Assembly (NCBI GenBank): GCA_963853835.1
Contig: OY970835.1
Coordinates: forward strand, 37,894,047 to 37,958,046
Length of the DNA: 64,000 nt
Reading direction: 5' to 3'
Source: Calendula officinalis
Lineage: Eukaryota > Streptophyta > Magnoliopsida > Asterales > Asteraceae
In this document: positions 59,101 to 64,000 of the stretch, piece after piece
How the letters are laid out: each line of letters opens with the position of its first letter
Numbering within the stretch: position 1 is the stretch's first letter
Made by a program: the position numbers and the translations under genes
Notes under the pieces: model-generated
Seen by the model: the letters and a program-made list of their open reading frames with translations, nothing else
What the model was told of the DNA's origin: nothing
Databases searched by the model: none

Positions 59101-59716
59101 ACCTGACATTATGTATAGTGTTTGTGTGTGTGCAAGATATCAAGCAAGACCCAAAGAACTACACTTACAGGCTGTTAAAAGAATATTCAGATACTTGAAA
59201 GGCAAACCATCACTAGGTCTATGGTATCCACATGACTCACCCTTTGAACTAATAGCCTATACAGATAGTGACTATGGAGGTGAATGTCAAGATAGAAAGT
59301 CCACTACTGGTGGATGTCAATTCTTTGGATCAAGACTAGTGTCATGGCAATGTAAGAAGCAAACAAATGTATCAACATCTACTGCTGAAGCAGAATATGT
59401 AGCTGCATCTGCTTGCTGTGCTCAAGTTCTATGGATTCAAAATCAACTTCTAGACTTTGGTATCTCTATCCTTAAAACTCCTATTTTTATTGATAATCAA
59501 AGTGCTATTAGTATTGTGAATAATCCAGTAAAACATTCAAAAACTAAACACATTGAAATAAGATTTCACTTTATAAGAGATTGTAATGAAAAGAAATTAA
59601 TCAAAGTAGTTAAAATCCATACTGATGATCAATTAGCTGATCTTTTTACAAAAGCATTTGATGTAGGAAGATTCAACTTCTTGGTTAGCAGTATTGGAAT
59701 GATTTTAATAACTTAA
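56186..59716 (+). CDS. pol: Pol: protease, integrase, reverse transcriptase, RNase H
   Basis: Open from 56186 to TAA at 59714-59716. Counting from GTG at 56204: protease HIDSGCSRHMTG (Asp16), GAG-pre block ELWHRRMCH, integrase triad Asp218 (MDLFGP), Asp281 (CDNGTEF) and Glu317 (NGVAERRNR), an Asn/Ser/Thr-rich linker (about 485-600), reverse transcriptase with YQMDVKSAFLYG and YVDD at 857-860, and RNase H with Asp1021 (YTDSDYGG), AEAEY, IDNQSA and KHIEIRFHF. No catalytic residue is missing. The pol frame has a stop at 56183-56185 and no ATG before the protease motif, and it lies in the -1 frame relative to gag, so how it is translated is unclear. Confidence 0.92.
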   Translation, partial: LILYSLVQSIQIPEEGRTWHIDSGCSRHMTGNLQILKDFKLFDGGYVAFGENPQGGKITGKGTVTNGKITFDDVFYVAELKYNLVSVSQVCDKKNKILFTDIECIILSPDFILDEKYVVLRTPRRNNVYCLDIGGELISTNEVNCFISKANTTESELWHRRMCHTNFKNMNNLVKRNLVIGLPQKQFMCDHHCVACLKGKQHKTSHKSKIVNSISVPLQLLHMDLFGPTNVMSIGKKQYCLVITDDFSRYTWVFFLRTKDETSELIKNLIVKLENTSDQKVKAIRCDNGTEFKNTNLINFCDLKGIDRQYSSPRTPQQNGVAERRNRTIIEAARSMLADSKLPITFWAEAVNTACYVQNRVLIVKPHFKTPYELFNKRKPSISFLKSFGCPCTILITREQIGKFDCKADDGIFVGYSTQSKSYRVFNKRLRIIEESINVSFNENVPNEQGNGPDWLFDIDNLTKSFNFNMNFNAGNSNCLNQKEGTSSVSTGQEKMRYIVVDTPPIVNTDVSNNSNFESSSNSENEVSSNSTTTGTSNSTENTTGPNYNLDSQDTTDTSNNFNTTDLNENDSSSNSDQDNDEPNTNDNEGSQEEQLPEANESNLENQLVVDKATTTRTQKNHPLDLVLSDVNSPLQTRSKLNKSLTANMCNISLIANECMYECFLSQDEPKKIQQAMKDSNWIEAMQEELLQFKLQAVWTLVPLPKGKRAIGTRWIFRNKKDERGIVIKNKARLVAQGYTQEEGIDYDEVYAPVARIEAIRIFLAYASFKRFKVYQMDVKSAFLYGKIEEEVYVCQPPGFEDPKHGDYVFKLDKALYGLHQAPRAWYDTLSSYLLKNNFKRGAIDKTLFTKKVKDDILLVQIYVDDIIFGSTNDTLCKEFEELMQIKFKMSSMGPMNFFLGLQVSQRTDGILINQSKYVKDILEKFDLKDSKSASTPMETHKHLHPDVEGEDVDEHLYRSMIGSLMYLTASRPDIMYSVCVCARYQARPKELHLQAVKRIFRYLKGKPSLGLWYPHDSPFELIAYTDSDYGGECQDRKSTTGGCQFFGSRLVSWQCKKQTNVSTSTAEAEYVAASACCAQVLWIQNQLLDFGISILKTPIFIDNQSAISIVNNPVKHSKTKHIEIRFHFIRDCNEKKLIKVVKIHTDDQLADLFTKAFDVGRFNFLVSSIGMILIT

Positions 59717-60262
59717 AATCTCTCTTAAAATCATGTGTAAATTTAGTGTTATAAAATAGTTTTTTTAAGTGTTTTACTACTGGTATTGCTGTACTACTGG
59801 GGTGAAAGTGTATGCTCAAAATACTACTGATAGTTCATTACTACTGGTGTATTTTAGGTTTACACGGATACTACTGGTAAGTCAGTACTACTGGTATTCA
59901 CATATACTACTGGTCTTGTGTGGTAATGGTTACTACTGATGTCTATAATTACTACTGATGTCAAAATCCTTAGTCATTACTGATGTTAGTAGATACTACT
60001 GACGTTTTACTACTGATATCTTATTTACTACTGGTCTTTCATAAACACAATTACCAAACTAACCCCCATGAAAATAACCGTTATGTTATGATTCGAAGGC
60101 TATTTTCGTAGTTTTGCAGGTTTAATCGAAAGATATAAAAGGCGGCAGATGATTAATTTAGCATTATCTTCACTTCGATTCTCTAAACACCTTTCGATAA
60201 ACCCTAGTTTACGATCAAAAACCCTTCATCTTTAACAAAATTCTTGCAAAATCTCAACAACA
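59717..60262 (+). promoter_or_regulatory. Pol-ORF3 spacer with TACTACTG array, TATA box and leader
   Basis: Twelve TACTACTG copies run from about 59774 to 60030. TATAAAAGG follows at 60134. A pyrimidine-rich start region lies near 60165, then a telo-box AAACCCTAG (60199-60207) and an A/C-rich leader ending CAACAATGGC around the ORF3 start. This is the order of a plant Pol II promoter and 5' UTR. Confidence 0.6.
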
Positions 60263-63200
60263 ATGGCAACTTTACAAACTCTCGATGTGCAAACCGATCT
60301 CAAATACTCAGAATTTCACAACATGGTTGCATTTTTAAAAAATCCCGACGGAACAAAAGATTTCCGTCCAATCGTAAAATTCTTGAGAAATTCGTATATA
60401 CAGTTTGCCTTAACTGTAAAGCCGAAGGCATATCAACAGCACTTGGTGGATTTCTGGACCAATGCTGAGCGAACAGAAGGAACCACATCATCAATGATAA
60501 AATCGAAAGTAGATGGAAAGTACATCACTGTATCTGAACAATCAATCAGACATCATCTACAACTTCATGATGATTCAGGTATGTATACTCTTCCTAAGGA
60601 ATACATTGCTGATACTTTAAATAAAATGGGGTATGAAGGCAGACTTAATATTGTAACTTTTCAAAAAGGCCTTCTATCCCCACAATGGAAATTTCTGGTT
60701 CATACCATTCAGCATTGTATTTCTCCTAAAAGAAGTACTTGGAATGAGTTTAACAAGGCAATAGCATCTGCTGTTGTATGTTTATGCACAGACCAAGTAT
60801 TCAATTTTTCTAATATGATTTTTGATGGTATGTTGGGAAATCTTAGTTCTTCTAAATTTTTAATGTATCCCAGATTTCTACAACATATCATAAACTGTGA
60901 ATTACAAAACTTGTCAACTCCTAAAAACATTTTTGTATTACCTGAGTTGAACAAGAAAGTTTTCTCAAATATGAGAAAACAATTTAAATTTTCAGGGAAG
61001 GAAACCCCTTTGTTTCCAAACATGATCAAAGATCAACCAAATATTGGAGAAGGTTCAACCATTGCTGCAACCCAAGTTGAACCTCAACCCACTCCATCAC
61101 CCCCACATACAGCCCAAACACCACCCCATATAGCCACTCAATCACCAACTCAAACAGAAGTCCTGAATGTGTCCCAGGAACTTGATATAAATCTGCAGAG
61201 TGCTACTCTTCACTCTGTAGAAGACCTACCAGACAAAACCAAAAATATATCCACAATCTATAAAAGAAAGAAATCTTTAAAGGACACCAGGGGACAAATC
61301 GAGTCACACCCCAGGCTCAAAGAGTTGTCCTCCAAGGAGGAGAGAGGACATGAGGGGAGGGCTTTCACTACTGATGCCCCAAAGGTGGGTGCACAGGACA
61401 GTGAAAACATCATTAGGACCCAAACCTCGGCAACTTTGAGTGATGACTCATTTGAGGAGTTACTCAAAGGACCCCGGTGCCAAGAAACCAAAAGGGGGGA
61501 CATCTCTGCTTCTTCTAGGAAGAAGAGAATGTCTAAAAGACCCAATGAATCACCAAGCAGTGATGAGGGCAGATCTGTGGAATTGATGGAAAGGAAGGAA
61601 AACCTTAAAACCAATGTACCTGTTAGTAAGCCCGATGATCTTGCTAGATGGAGTGAGGGCAGTATTAAAATCAAACAATTGACGGCTAAAGTGGATTCCT
61701 TGGAATCCACTGTACAAGATTGTCTTTATTATCAAACAAATCAAGGAAAAACTATGGCTGCTATGAAAAGAAATGTCAATATCATCAACAAAAGAATGAG
61801 ACAATATGAACTTAGGCTTCATCAACAATCAAAGCTTATCAGAAAATTGAAAAAGAAGATTGATGATAGTGAGGCTCCTCCAGTTGAGCTCACTAAGGGG
61901 GAGAAGGATAACATACAGACAATGATTGATGAATCTATTGCAGCAGCAGCTTCCTCCCTCTTGAATTTAAAAGAAACAGAAGTTGATGAAGGCCCAGAGA
62001 TGATGATTACAGAAGAAGAGCCAATTACTACTGCTACAATGGAAGAACAAGTTGAAACAGAGATACCAGTAGTAACTCCTACTACTGATGATATAGCAGT
62101 AGTAAGTCAAGAAGAGGAATTAACTGAACTAAACACTACTGATGCCCTATCAGTAGTAACTCCTGAAATAACACCAGTAGTAACTACTCTGGTTACTACT
62201 GATGAGGAAGAACTACAATTTCCTGAACTCATTGATGCTAGGAGACATGTCATCATTACCAAACCACCAACACCTGATCAACCACTTATCATACCTGACA
62301 TTGATGATAATGTGAATTGGTTTGAGGTTGATGAATGCTCACTTCCTCCACATCCAAAAATACTTCAACAAAATGAAATTAGATCATTTTCTCCCTCTGT
62401 TATAATAAGAGGAGTACCAGACATGAAGTATATTCCACCTCCACCTACAGCACATATTGGAAAGGGTAAAGAAGTATATGATGAAGATTACCCTAACAGA
62501 GCTCTTGGTCATTACATGGTAAACAAGATTAATCTGGTGAGAGCTGATAAACAAGATAAATGGAAGGTGAAGGATAAAAGATATTGGGAGAAAGTAGCTA
62601 AATATCAAGCTCTTGAAAAGAAGAAAAATCAAAGAGAAATTCCTGTTAAATTACCTGTTCAAGTTAAAGATGTTCAGATAGAAGCCCAAGAAGCAGAGTT
62701 CAAAAGGCTTAGAAAAGTAGAAGAAGAACATCTAAATTGTCTTGAAGATCTTGTAGCAGAATGCAAAAGAACAAAAGGTGATTTACCAGATGATATATTT
62801 GAACAAAAGTCTCTTATGATAGACTTTCTAAAGACAAAAGGTCACAGTGCAAAATCTTTTGGAAGAATGAAGATGACAACCATAATTGAAAAATACTGTA
62901 CTGCAAAAAGAAAAGATTTAATTGAACAAGAGGCTGAAGAAGAAAAGAAATTGAAATCAGCAAAAACCTTAATCCCAATAAGTCCAAATTTAATTAAAGA
63001 TAATAGTGTGTCTACTATTGGTGAATCCTCATCTTCTCAGACAAAGAAAAGAAAGAATGAAATTCAAGAACAGAGTTTTCAAAAGAAAGCAAAACAAGAA
63101 AAAATTATACCTGTTCTTGAAGTACCTGTTGCTCCACTTCAAAATAATCCAATACTAAACTGGAAAGTCTTGCCCAATAATGTTCTATTAGTTGTAAGGG

Positions 63201-63694
63201 AAGACAAAATCATTCAAAAGTTTACTGGATGGTTACCTTTGATCAGATCCTGTACAAGAAGTGATGTGATTAAACTTCTGATCATTGGAAAACCAAGAAT
63301 GTCAAAGAAATCTTGGAAAGAATCTGGTGCTGGATACTTAACAAGAATGATTGATGCAGCTTTTTATCCAGATAAATATCCAAAGTTATTTACAAATCCA
63401 GAAAATGTGTATGCATGGAATGTTCTCCCAACTTGCAATATGTATTTCTTTGAAAGATCAAGTAAAAATTGTGAGTTGTACTTATATGAAAGAGAATATC
63501 CTCACTCAGAAAAAGAAATGTATCAGATATTCATCAACACTCTAATGAAGCCCTTTGATGCAGTTATGTTCCAAAATAAATTGAATTATTTTACCAAGAA
63601 GAACAGCAAATACATAATTGAACAAAGACTTCAACAAAATCAAAGAACATTAGAAAGAAGAAAGAAAGAAGAAGAAGAACAGAAGAAAACTTGA
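60263..63694 (+). CDS. ORF3, 1143-residue protein of unknown function
   Basis: Intact from ATG 60263 (strong context) to TGA 63692-63694. The N-terminal 250 residues look globular (KFLRNSYIQFALTVKPKAYQ, HHLQLHDDSGMYTLPKEYI, QWKFLVHTIQHCISPK, FLMYPRFLQHIINCELQNL) and resemble proteins I recall from Asteraceae genomes. A Pro/Thr/Ser-rich region follows (about 270-460), a coiled coil (about 468-535), an acidic Val/Thr-rich stretch (about 575-690), a charged helical region, and a conserved end domain (about 940-1143) shared with the partial copy at 2-796. No signal peptide or membrane segment is seen, so the usual env-like label is not supported. Possible roles: an accessory nucleic-acid-binding or anti-silencing factor. 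That is speculation. Confidence 0.88.
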   Translation: MATLQTLDVQTDLKYSEFHNMVAFLKNPDGTKDFRPIVKFLRNSYIQFALTVKPKAYQQHLVDFWTNAERTEGTTSSMIKSKVDGKYITVSEQSIRHHLQLHDDSGMYTLPKEYIADTLNKMGYEGRLNIVTFQKGLLSPQWKFLVHTIQHCISPKRSTWNEFNKAIASAVVCLCTDQVFNFSNMIFDGMLGNLSSSKFLMYPRFLQHIINCELQNLSTPKNIFVLPELNKKVFSNMRKQFKFSGKETPLFPNMIKDQPNIGEGSTIAATQVEPQPTPSPPHTAQTPPHIATQSPTQTEVLNVSQELDINLQSATLHSVEDLPDKTKNISTIYKRKKSLKDTRGQIESHPRLKELSSKEERGHEGRAFTTDAPKVGAQDSENIIRTQTSATLSDDSFEELLKGPRCQETKRGDISASSRKKRMSKRPNESPSSDEGRSVELMERKENLKTNVPVSKPDDLARWSEGSIKIKQLTAKVDSLESTVQDCLYYQTNQGKTMAAMKRNVNIINKRMRQYELRLHQQSKLIRKLKKKIDDSEAPPVELTKGEKDNIQTMIDESIAAAASSLLNLKETEVDEGPEMMITEEEPITTATMEEQVETEIPVVTPTTDDIAVVSQEEELTELNTTDALSVVTPEITPVVTTLVTTDEEELQFPELIDARRHVIITKPPTPDQPLIIPDIDDNVNWFEVDECSLPPHPKILQQNEIRSFSPSVIIRGVPDMKYIPPPPTAHIGKGKEVYDEDYPNRALGHYMVNKINLVRADKQDKWKVKDKRYWEKVAKYQALEKKKNQREIPVKLPVQVKDVQIEAQEAEFKRLRKVEEEHLNCLEDLVAECKRTKGDLPDDIFEQKSLMIDFLKTKGHSAKSFGRMKMTTIIEKYCTAKRKDLIEQEAEEEKKLKSAKTLIPISPNLIKDNSVSTIGESSSSQTKKRKNEIQEQSFQKKAKQEKIIPVLEVPVAPLQNNPILNWKVLPNNVLLVVREDKIIQKFTGWLPLIRSCTRSDVIKLLIIGKPRMSKKSWKESGAGYLTRMIDAAFYPDKYPKLFTNPENVYAWNVLPTCNMYFFERSSKNCELYLYEREYPHSEKEMYQIFINTLMKPFDAVMFQNKLNYFTKKNSKYIIEQRLQQNQRTLERRKKEEEEQKKT

Positions 63695-63712
63695 TTGATT
63701 AAAGGATAATCA

Positions 63713-63730
63713 ATAAGTTTAGGGGGAGAT
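63713..63730 (+). other. Polypurine tract of the Sirevirus-like element
   Basis: AAGTTTAGGGGGAGAT, directly before the right LTR and the same as in the left element. Confidence 0.88.
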
Positions 63731-64000
63731 TGTTAGAGCAAATCACAGATCAACTTAGTACTGATGCTGCAGTTAGTGATAATTATGTTTATTACTGATG
63801 GGGCAGAAACATTTACTACTGATGAAGTTGATGCTGGTGTTCTCTATAACTTAGTTACTACTGATCATACAAAGATTGAAGATACTACTGATCATTGTAG
63901 TTACTACTGACGATGATTATGGACTTACTACTGATCACCAAGTTTACTACTGATGTTACTTATTTACTACTGGTGATTGGTTTTACTACTGATACGCGTT
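63731..64000 (+). repeat. 3' LTR of the Sirevirus-like element (first 270 bp)
   Basis: Begins TGTTAGAGCAAATCACAGAT and shows no difference from 52915-53184 by eye. The remaining 349 bp lie outside. Confidence 0.93.

Larger units (their letters stand above)
52915..64000 (+). mobile_element. Intact Sirevirus-like copia element with a third ORF (runs off the window)
   Basis: LTR 52915-53533, tRNA-iMet primer site 53536-53547, gag 53622-56189, pol from about 56186 to 59716, spacer, ORF3 60263-63694, polypurine tract 63713-63730, right LTR from 63731. If the LTRs are equal the element is about 11.4 kb. The visible 270 bp of the right LTR look identical to the left. Length, coiled-coil Gag, extra ORF after pol and the AGGGGGAGATTGTT junction fit the SIRE/Maximus lineage. 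The lineage call is inference. Confidence 0.9.

Noticed and set aside
60263..63694. ORF3 as a retroviral envelope protein
   Set aside because: No signal peptide, membrane span or cysteine pattern typical of an envelope glycoprotein; the protein is hydrophilic with coiled coil and disordered parts.

Overview
The window is plant nuclear DNA. It is AT-rich, its genes carry many GT-AG introns, and it is full of Stowaway-type MITEs, a Helitron and Ty1/copia retrotransposons. The host proteins read as dicot orthologues. The third reading frame of the large copia element resembles a protein type I recall as abundant in Asteraceae genomes, so a composite (daisy family) is my best guess for the organism. 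That guess is an inference from memory, not a search result.

Layout from left to right. Positions 1-1476 hold the 3' end of a large Sirevirus-like copia element (third ORF, polypurine tract, LTR). A MITE-rich intergenic stretch follows. Positions 4507-6525 (+) hold an ARFRP1/ARLB1-type small GTPase. Positions 7567-8745 hold a non-autonomous TIR element carrying a 196-bp tandem array of CACATGTG palindromes. Positions 9931-11306 (+) hold an alkaline ceramidase. Positions 12356-13921 (-) hold Arp2/3 subunit ARPC4. Positions 15176-16733 hold a PIF/Harbinger-like element with a SANT-type ORF remnant. Positions 18678-23331 hold a copia element with nearly identical LTRs but broken ORFs. Positions 23733-26110 (-) hold a TBC-domain Rab GAP. 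Positions 26563-26989 hold a small Helitron. Positions 28131-31340 (-) hold a zinc finger-UBA-PUB protein. Positions 32809-34871 (-) hold a KDEL receptor (ERD2) with a one-base insertion and a 4.5-kb copia element in its 5' leader (34899-39379). Positions 40467-42298 (-) hold an X8/PDCB-like callose-binding protein. Positions 43686-45991 hold a MITE carrying a 1.8-kb solo LTR and a second MITE. Positions 46222-47496 (-) hold a PPR pseudogene. Positions 47896-48343 (-) hold the last two exons of an aspartyl protease, with copia 3 (48405-52914) inside its intron. Positions 52915-64000 hold an intact Sirevirus-like element inserted in the copia 3 LTR.

The host genes are ordinary housekeeping genes for vesicle traffic (ARFRP1, Rab GAP, ERD2), actin nucleation (ARPC4), sphingolipid turnover and the cell wall. 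They are not an operon or a shared pathway. The interest lies in the mobile DNA. The Sirevirus-like element has apparently intact gag, pol and a 1143-codon third ORF. That third ORF has its own TATA box and leader. A short motif, TACTACTGRY, is repeated about fifty times in the LTRs, in the pol-ORF3 spacer and inside all three ORFs in both orientations. The last part of ORF3 shows mostly silent differences between the two copies in the window, so its protein is under selection.
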